Assembly (NCBI RefSeq): GCF_007991655.1
Contig: NZ_BJYT01000002.1
Coordinates: 124,001-188,000 of the forward strand
From: Segetibacter aerophilus
GTDB lineage: Bacteria; Bacteroidota; Bacteroidia; Chitinophagales; Chitinophagaceae
Direction of reading: 5' to 3'
Length of the DNA stretch: 64,000 nt
In this document: one piece after another, positions 25,013 to 34,262 of the stretch
Layout: each line of letters starts with the position of its first letter
Numbering within the stretch: position 1 is the stretch's first letter
Program-made: the position numbers and the translations under genes
Notes under the pieces: model-generated
Databases searched by the model: none
Seen by the model: the letters and a program-made list of their open reading frames with translations, nothing else
What the model was told of the DNA's origin: nothing

Positions 25013-25252
25013 TCACTTTGGATGGTCTTTTATTAGTGCAGCTAAAACGGGAAAATATTTAGCCAGCCATTTTAGACAGTTAAACCAGAACTGATACCAA
25101 AGGAGTTTATCTTTCTTTTCTTTTGGCTTATCCTTTGACGGCTCCTGCTGCTGATTGTCTAGCTCAGGCTGTTTTTGTTCCGAAAGGAAGAAGTTATTAA
25201 CTGTAATTTGCTGAATAATGGTTGTATGACCGTTGGTGTTGTTTGTAACCAT
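25013..25252 (-). CDS. Small protein with amphipathic C-terminus
   Basis: Seventy-nine residues: an N-terminal beta-like segment (TTIIQQITVNNFF), a charged linker with PKEKKDK, and a C-terminal hydrophobic helix (FWFNCLKWLAKYFPVLAALI) that could touch membrane. It resembles small Bacteroidota accessory proteins but I cannot name a family. It stands alone, convergent with the membrane protein. Confidence 0.45.
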   Translation of the reverse strand: MVTNNTNGHTTIIQQITVNNFFLSEQKQPELDNQQQEPSKDKPKEKKDKLLWYQFWFNCLKWLAKYFPVLAALIKDHPK

Positions 25253-25539
25253 GAGTAAGATTTAATGATAAAAATTGAAGAAATACAGACTTAAAGTCAT
25301 TTCTGTTGACAATCAAAGTTTGTTTCCATCATTTTCGAAGTCCATTAAATCTTAGTATTCTTATTGGTGGGACTCCAGCTTCAGTTTGGAAATATTGTAC
25401 CTAACGGCACGTTCTAATTATTTCTTAAGTAAAATTACACGACCCGTACAATCTCACAAAATTAATTTTAAGGATTGGAAGGTGGGTATGGGAAACATTG
25501 TTGGTTAAAAAAACAAAAAATTGTTTTAGAGTCAATTCC

Positions 25540-25782
25540 TTATAAACAGTGGTACCAAGCAATAACATGATAGCCGAAATGTTCTGCCAAAACTTCCCAC
25601 CCAACACTTCCGGCATTTGTATCAAACACCCATCCATCAGCAAACACACTATATCTCAATCTGCCATAATAGAAACGGTTGATGTAGAGATGAAACATTG
25701 TACTATTTCCAGAACCTGACACGTGACTCAACTCACCAACATATATTTTGCCGTTAAATTCAAAAGTGATTGGAATTGTCAT
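25540..25782 (-). CDS. Hypothetical beta-rich small protein
   Basis: Eighty residues with regular beta-strand pattern: ITFEFNGKIYVGELSHVSG, FHLYINRFYYGRLRYS and WVFDTNAGSVGWEVLAEHFG. The composition is that of a real folded protein. The family is unknown. It is transcribed divergently from the OB-fold gene at 25849, with 66 bases between the starts, so the promoters must overlap. Confidence 0.55.
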   Translation of the reverse strand: MTIPITFEFNGKIYVGELSHVSGSGNSTMFHLYINRFYYGRLRYSVFADGWVFDTNAGSVGWEVLAEHFGYHVIAWYHCL

Positions 25783-25848
25783 AGCGACAAATCTATTGCT
25801 AAAGATTTTAGTAAATAATTCAATGTCTGTTTCAGTATCTTTACTTCC

Positions 25849-26193
25849 ATGAAAAAATTACTTCTGATAACCAGTTTTGCTTTCACAGCGAGCGTTTCTT
25901 TTGCACAGACCAAAATCTCTGTTGATAGTGTCAAAGCCTATATAGGAAAGACGGTAACAGTATGTTCTAGGGTGTATGGAGTAAAGGAGCTTGAAAAAGT
26001 AAACTTTGTCAATATTGGCGGTGCTTATCCTAATTCGCCTTTGACAGTAGTAATATTTGCAAAGGATAAAAATGCGTTCAAATCATTGCCCGAATATGAT
26101 AACAAAAACGTTTGTGTGACAGGGAAGGTTGAAGATTATAAAGGCAAACCTCAGATAGTTATTACTAAGCCAGATGAAATTGTAGTAGAGTAA
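25849..26193 (+). CDS. Secreted OB-fold-like protein
   Basis: The 114-residue protein has a signal peptide (MKKLLLITSFAFTASVSFA, cleavage before Gln20). The rest looks like a small OB-fold: YIGKTVTVCSRVYGVK, a middle strand TVVIFAKDKN and the closing strands VCVTGKVEDYKGKPQIVI. Similar periplasmic OB-fold proteins occur across Bacteroidota and may bind nucleic acid or small ligands. It is 18 bases before the membrane protein at 26212 and probably shares its transcript. Confidence 0.7.
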   Translation: MKKLLLITSFAFTASVSFAQTKISVDSVKAYIGKTVTVCSRVYGVKELEKVNFVNIGGAYPNSPLTVVIFAKDKNAFKSLPEYDNKNVCVTGKVEDYKGKPQIVITKPDEIVVE

Positions 26194-26211
26194 ATAAAAA
26201 AGCGATACTAC

Positions 26212-26541
26212 ATGAACGGTGAAAGACGACCACTTGCAATAAAATTTTTATGTATCACAGGATTTATAGGCATGGGATGGGGATTAATTGTCCTGTTTAC
26301 TCCTGCCGCTAGACATCTTGAAAGATGGTATTTTATAGCTCTGTCTATTTCTTTTTTTGTGGGCTTTGTAAGTACCGTTGGCCTTTGGCAGATGAGAAAG
26401 TGGGGCTTCTATTTATATTTAACCTTATTCCTTGCAAATAATATTCTTCTGTATTCGATGCACATGTGGAAGGCCTCAAATACTGTAATCCCTTTAATTT
26501 CAATATTTATAATGGCTTACTATTTGAAAAGAATGGATTGA
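26212..26541 (+). CDS. Small integral membrane protein
   Basis: A 109-residue protein with four predicted membrane helices (about 8-27, 41-62, 68-85 and 90-105) joined by short loops. No family with a known role is recognised. It follows the secreted OB-fold-like gene closely, so the two probably form an operon in the cell envelope. It appears complete. Confidence 0.65.
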   Translation: MNGERRPLAIKFLCITGFIGMGWGLIVLFTPAARHLERWYFIALSISFFVGFVSTVGLWQMRKWGFYLYLTLFLANNILLYSMHMWKASNTVIPLISIFIMAYYLKRMD

Positions 26542-26926
26542 GTGATTCAAGTAAATAATGAAGACAAAATAAGTTAGCAACCAAGTCAAAGAGATAATTA
26601 TTTCTTTTTGAAGCTGAATAAATTTGAAACCTTTTCAATCATCCATATTAGAGTTATAAAGAAGTGGCCTATGAGATACCCTGCATATCCTTCTGCATGC
26701 TTTGCCTGTTGCATAATAAAAGATTTTTATCTAAGCTACTCAGCGAACAAACGGACAGTATATGCTATATGAAGTTTTAATCTTTATTTAAGCAGGGTAA
26801 CACAATAAACTATGGCAAGAGCTACAATTGCTACTTTGCTTTTTTCCTTCCTTATAAAACTTAGAGTCGGGCGGCAGTATTAGTGCTAGCTCGTTCTTGT
26901 TTTCGTTTTTGAAGTTCTGCAATAAG
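26542..26926. other. Intergenic region with a possible small membrane ORF
   Basis: About 385 bases. Besides the small minus-strand frame at 26598-26714 there is no gene, hairpin or RNA that I can support. Confidence 0.45.
26598..26714 (-). CDS. Possible 38-residue membrane peptide
   Basis: The ATG at 26714 opens a frame of 38 codons: a short polar start, a hydrophobic stretch GYLIGHFFITLIWMI and a basic end FSFKKK. This is the layout of a single-pass small membrane protein. It is too short to judge by composition, and no family is known. Confidence 0.3.
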   Translation of the reverse strand: MQQAKHAEGYAGYLIGHFFITLIWMIEKVSNLFSFKKK

Positions 26927-27925
26927 CTACTTTTCAACGAGCATCCAAAATCTTTTTAGAGGTAGTTCCGCCTTCATTTCATCAGAAAAATTTTCATAGT
27001 ACTTAAAGATGTTTTCGATGATATCATTTGCCGACCAAAGTCTAATGAAGAAGAAATCTTCTCTGGCCTCTTGTAGTACCTTATGGTTAAAGCCGCTCCA
27101 CGATACTAACAGACCTAACTCTGACTTAACTTTTCTCATAACTCCTTGAAGCTCTCGAAGCGTTTTTACGTCAACTTGTGCGGTTGTTGATTTTATTTGA
27201 ACACATATGCGTGGATGGTCAAATCCAAGTCCACCTGATGCAGCTAGAATATCCAAACCTCCATCAGGTCCAGGAGGAGATACTTGAGTTATGTAGCCCT
27301 GTGCAATTAATATCTGGTCAACAAGTTTTGCAAATACATGTCCTTTAAAATTCCGGTCAATCAATTTAATAATTTGGTCTTTAGCAAATTGCTCTACATC
27401 AAACTCTTCTTCTGTTTCCTCAATTAGGGGCGTATCAATTTTAGTAGAACGCTTTTTGCCCTCAACTAGCGCAATAACTCTTTCAGCTGCTTGTACCCTA
27501 GAAACTTGGCTTATTGTTAATAAGGACCCGAAAGAATACAGTATGTCTTGGTCAAATTCTGCTCTAGGAATTGTTTTTAGCCACTTAACTGGTCGAAGAT
27601 GTACAGTATCGGGTGCTACTTTTTGATATTTATATTCCCCAATTATTTTACCAATATAAATAGAAGGTTGAGTTTTTGACGGAAGTGCAACAATATCCCC
27701 TAAAGCAATCTCATTTGCAAATCGCCATATTTGTCCTGCATTAATTCCAGCTTTTACATTGCTTGCTTCTTTATAAATAATTTGATATTCTTTAAATAGC
27801 TCTTCTCTACTTTTGAATGTTTTCAAATCAGGCATTTCATTCCAAGCAATTGTAATTACAGAATTGTCTACACACGTTTGCTCCTGTTCGCCATATTTTC
27901 CTGCTCTTACTGTCCAAAGCTTCAT
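26927..27925 (-). CDS. Mrr-like restriction endonuclease with N-terminal domain
   Basis: The 332-residue protein ends in an Mrr-type nuclease: a helix GHVFAKLVDQIL, then GPDGGLDILA with Asp225 and, 18 residues on, the QIK strand (Gln243, Lys245), the Mrr variant of PD-(D/E)XK. The N-terminal 150 residues start with LWTVRAG and contain GDIVALPSK, resembling the EVE/PUA-like or Mrr_N-type DNA-base reader domains. Such enzymes cut DNA carrying modified bases (type IV restriction). There is no methylase partner nearby, which agrees with a modification-dependent enzyme. It is a single minus-strand gene in the island. Confidence 0.85.
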   Translation of the reverse strand: MKLWTVRAGKYGEQEQTCVDNSVITIAWNEMPDLKTFKSREELFKEYQIIYKEASNVKAGINAGQIWRFANEIALGDIVALPSKTQPSIYIGKIIGEYKYQKVAPDTVHLRPVKWLKTIPRAEFDQDILYSFGSLLTISQVSRVQAAERVIALVEGKKRSTKIDTPLIEETEEEFDVEQFAKDQIIKLIDRNFKGHVFAKLVDQILIAQGYITQVSPPGPDGGLDILAASGGLGFDHPRICVQIKSTTAQVDVKTLRELQGVMRKVKSELGLLVSWSGFNHKVLQEAREDFFFIRLWSANDIIENIFKYYENFSDEMKAELPLKRFWMLVEK

Positions 27926-28145
27926 TGATTAGATTTATTAGTGATTGTAAATTGGTCACTTCGTTGTTTACCATGGTTTAAATGTAATTAGTTATTAGGG
28001 AGAAAGTAATATTTGTAGTGAGTTTAAGAAGTTGCCGGAGAAGATTGCAGCAGAAGAAAGTGATTAGTGGAGAAATGAGTAGTACCAGCTTTCAGAATGA
28101 GACAATAATGTTGTGCTAGTCATTATTAATCAAAAACAACACATC

Positions 28146-28583
28146 ATGCAAACAAACACAGAAGTTGCAAATGAAGCAACAACAGCAAAGCCGGCAGTTG
28201 AAATCTCAAAAGTTGAACCACCACAAAAGGAAGTTGAACAATCACCAGTAGTTAAAAAGGATGAAACTCTTTTAGCCGAAAAGGGAAAAAAGGCTGCTGC
28301 TAAAAAACTGGAACAAGCACCAGAAGTTAAAACTTCATCATTTAAAGAGTTGGACAGCAAAAAAGTTAAATCGCTTGAAGCAAAAGTAAAAGCTATTGAA
28401 GGTGTGAAAGAAGTTTCCATGACACCGAAGGCAAAAAAGCTGGTTATGTTGATTGCATTAAACAAAAAAGAAGATGATGCAGTATATCAGCAGGTAATTG
28501 AAATTGCCTCAAACAACAACTTTAAAGTAGGCCGCTCATACTACATTGATGAAGTTCTAACAGTTAATCTTATGCAGAATTAA
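28146..28583 (+). CDS. Hypothetical protein with disordered N-terminus
   Basis: From the ATG at 28146 (a GTG at 28113 is less likely) the product has 145 residues. The first 65 are low-complexity, rich in Lys, Glu, Ala and Pro, probably disordered. The last 75 form a small alpha/beta domain with VKAIEGVKEVSM, LVMLIALNKKED and FKVGRSYYIDEVLTVNL. The family is unknown. Its charge pattern would suit nucleic-acid binding, which is only a guess. Confidence 0.5.
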   Translation: MQTNTEVANEATTAKPAVEISKVEPPQKEVEQSPVVKKDETLLAEKGKKAAAKKLEQAPEVKTSSFKELDSKKVKSLEAKVKAIEGVKEVSMTPKAKKLVMLIALNKKEDDAVYQQVIEIASNNNFKVGRSYYIDEVLTVNLMQN

Positions 28584-28818
28584 AAATAATAAATGATTCT
28601 TTGGAACTGCCTTGCATTTGTTCAGGGCTTTTCTAACTGAATGATAACTAGCGTGTCAAAGATGCCGCCATAACGTTTTGAATTATTACAGGTGATGAAA
28701 TATGCATTAATCAACGGTTTGTTCCAAAAAACACATGGCATCTAGATGATGAAGTGAATTTTTAAGGTTACAGATTTAACTGATATATTTATTAATAGTT
28801 ACGATTTATAGCGCAGTT

Positions 28819-29181
28819 ATGATTGGATTAATGTTTACTCTTTTAATTTTTGTTATCCTTTTGCTTTATAGTCAAATGAAGGATAAGGATTCCAGGTTGA
28901 AACTGCAAACAGAACACCATGATAGAATACTTGCAAACCAAGAACTTCATGCCCCTAGGAGATTATTACGAAGGCAGTTCAAAGGTTATCTTGAGAATGT
29001 GTTTCACAATTTCCCTGTTGTGGGGATAGGCGTTTTTAAGCGAATGCTAACACGAGATTTTCCGCATTATACATCAATCAGAAACTCAAACTCTGATTTA
29101 TATTCCGACCTTTTGATATTTGGAATAATTGATGAAACCGTCGACGGTATAGTTAAAGGGTGGGCATATGAAGATGACTAG
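28819..29181 (+). CDS. Membrane-anchored small protein
   Basis: A 120-residue protein with one N-terminal membrane helix (residues 1-17, MIGLMFTLLIFVILLLY) followed by a charged helix and a compact cytoplasmic part. I recognise no family. It is isolated on the plus strand between two restriction genes of the opposite strand. The gene looks intact. Confidence 0.55.
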   Translation: MIGLMFTLLIFVILLLYSQMKDKDSRLKLQTEHHDRILANQELHAPRRLLRRQFKGYLENVFHNFPVVGIGVFKRMLTRDFPHYTSIRNSNSDLYSDLLIFGIIDETVDGIVKGWAYEDD

Positions 29182-29415
29182 TTTAAATTATAATAGGTAC
29201 ATCTCAGAAATAATAATAACACAATTTGCCCTGCTAGGTTCAGGCATTTGTCACTCAATCATGGCTGCAGTGTCACAAATGCCCCATATTCCACTTAAAT
29301 AGATGCAGTGACACATTGCATTAAAGAAGCTGCTCTTGCAATAGCAACCGCCTATTGACACCATCATTCCAGCTGGTTAATAATAAGTAACATGAAAACT
29401 TAAAACGTCCACCAA

Positions 29416-31071
29416 TCAATCTCGAAGCTGACCTGGACCTAGAGTCGACTTTAATTCTTCAATAGACATCCCCTCCTTTTGCCTATGCAACATTGCGTGA
29501 CAGTTTGGGCAAACAGGTCTCAGGTCGGTTATCGGGTCAACCCTATAGCTTTTTCCAATTTTTGAAATATGATTTATGTGATGAACGTGAATAAAATCCT
29601 TACCAATATCGCCATACACTTTTGCAAAATTGAATCGACAGACAAAACAAGAAAGTCCATATTTCTCTATGCAAGCTTTTCGAGCATGAGGACTTCTTTC
29701 ATAAACAGTTTGAGTGACCTGATAAGGCACTCCTTCAGAATAAGTTATTGGGTTATTATTTGGTAAAAATGGATTATGTCGAATATTAGCGGAGTTGAAA
29801 AAGTTAAACCACACTTCTTCAAGCTTATCGACAAGTTCTGGTTTGACTGATATTCCCGATGATTGGGGAGACCAGTGTTGATTTGCTAGTTCACCTGCTT
29901 TTAAAATATCAAATGATAAAATATCTTCCATATAGGGATTTAATAGATTGTCAAATTTTAAGTCTACATGAAGAGTTTCTTTACTGGGGTCTTGAATACT
30001 TTTTTTAAGGTAAGGTTCTCTAACTATCGTCCCTGAGCCTATAATTCCTTTAACGTTAGTATCTAACGCTTTAATGTCTGTTCCCAGTTTAACCAAAAAA
30101 AATCTGTCTTCTAACATTATTGATTTAGTCTGTCCACAACTCCAATCTTCGACATAGGTAGTACCTGTTCCATACACTTTTTGAATGTTGCTTTCCAGTT
30201 CGTCCCATGGCCAAAATTGGGGGTTCCATGCAAAAAGATACGTGTTCCTATTTCTATTGCCTTCTAAAATTGCGTTTTCGACTTCAACAGGTGAGCTAGG
30301 TAACTCATGATGGATTAAAGATTCTTCTGCTATTTGTTCGGAAGCTATTGCCGCCGGTTGTTCCCGTGCCATTGCATTATTCACGGAAAAAGGAAAGTTC
30401 GCTTCCCTCATCTGACTCCCTAAAATGTAAAGAAATGTATGTGCGTCAAGCAGTGTTGCTTTAGCATCTTTAGTTTTTAAAAAATCTCTTACTTGTTTAG
30501 TAATATTTATAAACGCTGAGTAATTGTCCCATGACGCTCGTCCACTTGTTTTAAATTCAGGAAGGCCAATGAGAACAAATATTTCATCAAATCTTTCCTG
30601 GGTAATAGGCAAGTATAAATCTCTGTGTTTTGTAAAATAGAAATAAGCTATCAGCTGATAGGATAAGCCAATATTCAAAAACTCTTCAAACGCTTGACTG
30701 TCTTTTATCTTGTTCTTAAAGAAATTAAAAAGGGTGTTTTCGAGAGCAGTATTGGGAGCGAGCTTTTTAAAATCATCTCTTTTACGCCAATCAATAAGAT
30801 TATTCTTATGCCAATTATATTGATTGACCGGCTTCGCAGAAATTGCATTCAGCACTTTCTCTTGTATTCTGCCTGTTCCTACGTCTTCCGGCTTCCACCA
30901 TTGTTGCTGTAAACTCTCCTTCGCCTTCTCTTGAACTTCATACTTATAGTTTTCGTCTTTATTTACAAAAGCCGAAGATTTGAAGGTTATAAAACTCTCT
31001 CCTTTTTCCTCTTTTAAAAAACGAACAAAGTCTGCAAATAAGCTTTCTAGTATTTCAGTATCAACTGTCAT
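29416..31071 (-). CDS. Large HNH restriction endonuclease (McrA-like)
   Basis: The 551-residue protein ends in an HNH nuclease. CFVC and CPNC supply four zinc-binding Cys, and HVHHI carries the catalytic His, followed by DLRPVCPNCHAMLH. This is the arrangement of McrA/ScoMcrA-type modification-dependent enzymes. The middle (about 275-380) has a strand TYLFAWNP and may be an EVE/PUA-like base-reading domain. The N-terminal 220 residues resemble the helical MrcB_N-like region of such enzymes. I infer that it cuts foreign DNA with modified bases. Together with the Mrr-like gene it gives the island two type-IV-like enzymes. Confidence 0.8.
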   Translation of the reverse strand: MTVDTEILESLFADFVRFLKEEKGESFITFKSSAFVNKDENYKYEVQEKAKESLQQQWWKPEDVGTGRIQEKVLNAISAKPVNQYNWHKNNLIDWRKRDDFKKLAPNTALENTLFNFFKNKIKDSQAFEEFLNIGLSYQLIAYFYFTKHRDLYLPITQERFDEIFVLIGLPEFKTSGRASWDNYSAFINITKQVRDFLKTKDAKATLLDAHTFLYILGSQMREANFPFSVNNAMAREQPAAIASEQIAEESLIHHELPSSPVEVENAILEGNRNRNTYLFAWNPQFWPWDELESNIQKVYGTGTTYVEDWSCGQTKSIMLEDRFFLVKLGTDIKALDTNVKGIIGSGTIVREPYLKKSIQDPSKETLHVDLKFDNLLNPYMEDILSFDILKAGELANQHWSPQSSGISVKPELVDKLEEVWFNFFNSANIRHNPFLPNNNPITYSEGVPYQVTQTVYERSPHARKACIEKYGLSCFVCRFNFAKVYGDIGKDFIHVHHINHISKIGKSYRVDPITDLRPVCPNCHAMLHRQKEGMSIEELKSTLGPGQLRD

Positions 31072-31364
31072 TTAAAATTATTTTAGTCCTTTCCTTTTTA
31101 TGCGCGAAATATTATTAAAAAGGCGTTTAATAGCAATTTAATATTATAAAGCTCCTTGAATAATTATCATTCACCAGTACTCTGATTTTTGAGGACTAGG
31201 CGATGCAATTTCATATTTCTTTCTTCATTTTAAAGCAGTTTTTCCTGCAAGCTCTCTTGATGTAATAGTGATAAGGAGGTTACTAATTAATATGAAAAGC
31301 TGTTTCAATCCTTTCTATAAACTATAAATAGTAATAGTAATACGGTTAAAAATAAAAATAGGTA

Positions 31365-32086
31365 TTGGAGAATGTTTTAATTTTAAACGGTACCAAGTTT
31401 ATGGGTAGTAGAGTTCTATTCAATGAAGTGACAATGCGAGAAATAAAAAATGTTTATTTAGGATTACCATTTGATTTCGTAGAAAAGGTGTATTGGATTG
31501 ATGATGAGTTTAGAACAAATGCTTTGTCCCATGAAGAAGGTGGATTTGACATTGTAGTAGAATATCACACGGGAGAAATATTTGGGTATAACAGAGTTAA
31601 AATTCCTGCTAAATACGTGGAAGCAATATTCTATGCTAAATTTTTAAAGTTAAAGCAACTTCCAACGCCAGCTAAACATGATTTTTTAAAATCAAAAGTT
31701 TCAAAAATATTCGCTAGGAAACACGGGGATGAGAAAAAATATGGAGTTCAGCGTTTTAAAGAAGTTTGGAATTCAGGAAATCCTACACAAAACATAACTG
31801 AAGCGTTAAAAAATTAATCAAAATTGAACTAAGAGATAATAGACCTCGTGTCTGGAAACCGGAGGCAACAATTGCTTTAATGAAAAGGACAGAAGGTGAA
31901 ATTTCAGAGGACGGTTTAACGGTCACTTTTAAGAATTTGTGCAAGGAACTGGCAGAATTTAACGATAAGCCGATAGAATTAAGGGGCAAGGGGCCACTAA
32001 TTAGAGTGTGTATTGCAAAAGCGACATGTGATAGCGAAGATGAGAAAATAAAAAAGGGAGACTTAAAAGTTCAATGTTTTTCCTAG
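31365..32086 (+). pseudogene. Gene split by a frame change at a run of six A
   Basis: The first frame (TTG 31365, or ATG 31399) ends at 31817 with GCG TTA AAA AAT TAA. One base back at the A run, the frame continues without interruption as KLIKIELRDNRPRVWKP to the stop at 32086; the ATG at 31880 lies in that second frame. Both parts have protein-like composition, together about 240 residues. Either one A was lost from the run or a -1 programmed frameshift occurs at A-AAA-AAT. The family is unknown. No transposase motif is seen, so a mutation is more likely. Confidence 0.6.
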
Positions 32087-32423
32087 CGGTTAGTGCCATT
32101 AAAATTAATGCTTATGCATACTTACGCCCTACCGGTTCCGGAATTAATAAGTTCTACGAGATGAACAACGGAGATGTTATTCATGAGTTGCAAATTCTGG
32201 CAGCCCATCCAAATCCAACACCCGAATCAAGATGCTTACTGAAAAGTGTTCCGCTGTAGGCGGCAGTTAGCCTTGCTTTACCTTGGTCTACAAAGCTTTC
32301 CACTATTGCAATTAAAAACCAAAAGAGTAAACAAGCCCAGTGAAAGGCCGGCAAGTGGTAGTAAGGTTTAAAAATATTTTCAGGTTTGGTAACAATAATG
32401 CACTTCCTAATTGACCATCGAAA

Positions 32424-32450
32424 TAAAAAAGCTCCCAATCTCTTGGAAGC
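32424..32450 (-). terminator. Rho-independent terminator after the tRNA half
   Basis: On the minus strand GCTTCC and GGGAGC pair around AAGAGATT and are followed by TTTTTTATTT. It lies about 40 bases downstream of the truncated tRNA, at the right distance for the original tRNA transcript. Confidence 0.7.
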
Positions 32451-32489
32451 CTTATTGCTATTGTATCTTATTTATTATTTCTTAAAAGG

Positions 32490-32539
32490 CATTTTCTCAT
32501 TGTAAGGCAGATGCTCTAAACCAACTGAGCTATGCTCCC
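32490..32539 (-). pseudogene. 5' half of tRNA-Val (anticodon TAC)
   Basis: Reading from 32539 leftwards: acceptor start GGGAGCA, TA, D-stem GCTC, D-loop AGTTGGTTTAGA, GAGC, then TCTGC and the anticodon loop CTTACAA with anticodon TAC (Val). After the loop the sequence becomes TGAGAAAATGCC, so the anticodon stem pairs only partly, and no T-arm or acceptor 3' strand follows. tRNA genes are common targets of tyrosine integrases; a half gene at the border of island and core suggests a past integration or deletion here. Plain decay of an extra tRNA copy is the alternative. Confidence 0.75.
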
Positions 32540-32768
32540 AACTTTTTATCCCTCACTATCGAGTTGCCTCATTTCGTTTTGGGAGTGCAAATATAGGAGC
32601 CGTTTTTATTTCAACAAAAAAATCTTCTCTTTTTACAAAAAACGTAAACATAGATTTTACTGGGAGTTTTTAGCCATGATAGTATTGATGTTTCGCATGC
32701 CTTTTTTCAATTAGTCAATAAAGTTGGCAATAAGGTCGCCAAGAAAAAATCTGCTTTATTGATAAGGC

Positions 32769-34262
32769 TTAATGACCGCCACTAACCTTTACATCATAAT
32801 CAATTCCCTGGCTTTTCAAGATAGCTTTAGCACGTATCGCATAGAATGCGAGATAGGCAAAACATGCAACACCAACAAAGTAAGAGAATTGGATGCCCAA
32901 CAAACTATCATCGGCTAGATATCCTTGTAGTAAGCTGATTACACCGCCACCCATGATCATCATGATTAAATAATTGGATCCTTCACCGGTGTGCTTGCCA
33001 AGACCTGCTATAGCCAAAGTATAAATACATGGCCATAACGTAGAGCAGAAAAGACCGACGCTGGTAAAAGCATAAACGCTGGTTAGTCCTGTCGAAAAAA
33101 TTCCGATTAGTAATGCAATAATTGCGAAAGCTGAAAATATAAAAAGTTGGGAGGCCGGATTGCCCTTGCTCAAAAAGTCGCCTATTATCAAAGCAATAAT
33201 AATTAAGCTATAAATGTAAAAAGGAGTGATATCGTGATTAGCAAGCTTATTAATAAGAAGGAAAACACCAAACGCAAGGTAAGGCATCAAAAAACGCAGG
33301 ACTGATTTTAAGCTATTGCTAATATTGAATGCACCTACAGAAGATGTCCACCTGCCCATCATTAAACTGGCCCAATACAACGAAATAAAGGGAGCTATGC
33401 TTTCAGTTGGAAATGGAGCACCTCCATCTGTTTTTACATGCTGTTTCATAAACTCTGGTAGATTGCTTGCCGTAGATACTTCTACTCCCACATAAATGAA
33501 GATCGCCACCATACCCAACGCCAATTGTCCATAGCTTAAAGAACTCTTTCGAACCTTCGCAACAACGGGATCAGCGATATCAGTTGGTGTGGAAACAATT
33601 TTAGTATCATCTTCAGAAACAATCTTATTTGGAATAGAAGAAAACTTAAAAATCAAAGCAACCACAAGGAACAGCCCACCCAAAATTAAGTAAGGAGTTT
33701 TCACTGCGCCGATATCAGCAATTTTTGCGGTGTCACTAGTTACTGAACCAAAGATGGCAATGCTAACCAGAACAGGACCTATGGTTGTTCCAAAATTATT
33801 TACACCACCTGCAAGGCTCAATCTCTGAGAACCTGTTCGTGGATCACCCATGATTACAGCGAGCGGGTTGGCGGCAGTCTGTTGCAAAGAATAACCTAGT
33901 CCGATAATGAATAATCCAGCAATCAATAAAGTAAACGATGCAGTTTCAGCTGCAGGATAAAAAAGTAATGCACCGATAGTAGAAATTATTAATCCTAGCG
34001 CTATGCCGTTCTTGTAGCCGATTTTATTTAAAATGTCTCCGCCAATTGTTTTACTGATTATCAAATATAGAATAGCCCCAATAGTGTAGGCAAAGTAAAA
34101 AGCGAAAGAAATCATCTGCGATTGCCATTGTTCAAGCTGCAATTTTTCTTTAAAAACCGGGATTAAGATATCATTACTGGCAGCAACAAAGCCCCAAAAA
34201 AAGAAGACAGAAATCAAAGTTCCAAACTGAGACCATTTCGTTTGTTGATGCATAGCAATCAA
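32769..34262 (-). CDS. MFS sugar permease, FucP/FHS-like
   Basis: A 497-residue, 12-helix transporter. The first helix carries FFFWGFVAASNDILIP, the signature of the fucose/glucose-galactose permease (FHS) branch of the major facilitator superfamily, and YSLQQTAANPLAVIMG is the conserved mid-domain segment. It should import a sugar with protons across the inner membrane; the exact sugar cannot be read. A second ATG two codons in (MHQQTK) is an alternative start. It is divergent from glgA, with 165 bases between the starts, which fits joint control of sugar uptake and storage. Confidence 0.88.
   Translation of the reverse strand: MIAMHQQTKWSQFGTLISVFFFWGFVAASNDILIPVFKEKLQLEQWQSQMISFAFYFAYTIGAILYLIISKTIGGDILNKIGYKNGIALGLIISTIGALLFYPAAETASFTLLIAGLFIIGLGYSLQQTAANPLAVIMGDPRTGSQRLSLAGGVNNFGTTIGPVLVSIAIFGSVTSDTAKIADIGAVKTPYLILGGLFLVVALIFKFSSIPNKIVSEDDTKIVSTPTDIADPVVAKVRKSSLSYGQLALGMVAIFIYVGVEVSTASNLPEFMKQHVKTDGGAPFPTESIAPFISLYWASLMMGRWTSSVGAFNISNSLKSVLRFLMPYLAFGVFLLINKLANHDITPFYIYSLIIIALIIGDFLSKGNPASQLFIFSAFAIIALLIGIFSTGLTSVYAFTSVGLFCSTLWPCIYTLAIAGLGKHTGEGSNYLIMMIMGGGVISLLQGYLADDSLLGIQFSYFVGVACFAYLAFYAIRAKAILKSQGIDYDVKVSGGH

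Larger units (their letters stand above)
32087..32768. other. Intergenic island-core junction
   Basis: About 680 bases. It contains the minus-strand terminator at 32424-32450 and the tRNA-Val half at 32490-32539. The frame at 32074-32259 overlaps the previous gene and is not convincing. The sequence right of the tRNA half leads into core-type genes. Confidence 0.6.

Noticed and set aside
32074-32259. 61-codon plus-strand frame before the tRNA half
   Set aside because: It overlaps the end of the split gene and has no recognisable features or coding character beyond its open frame.
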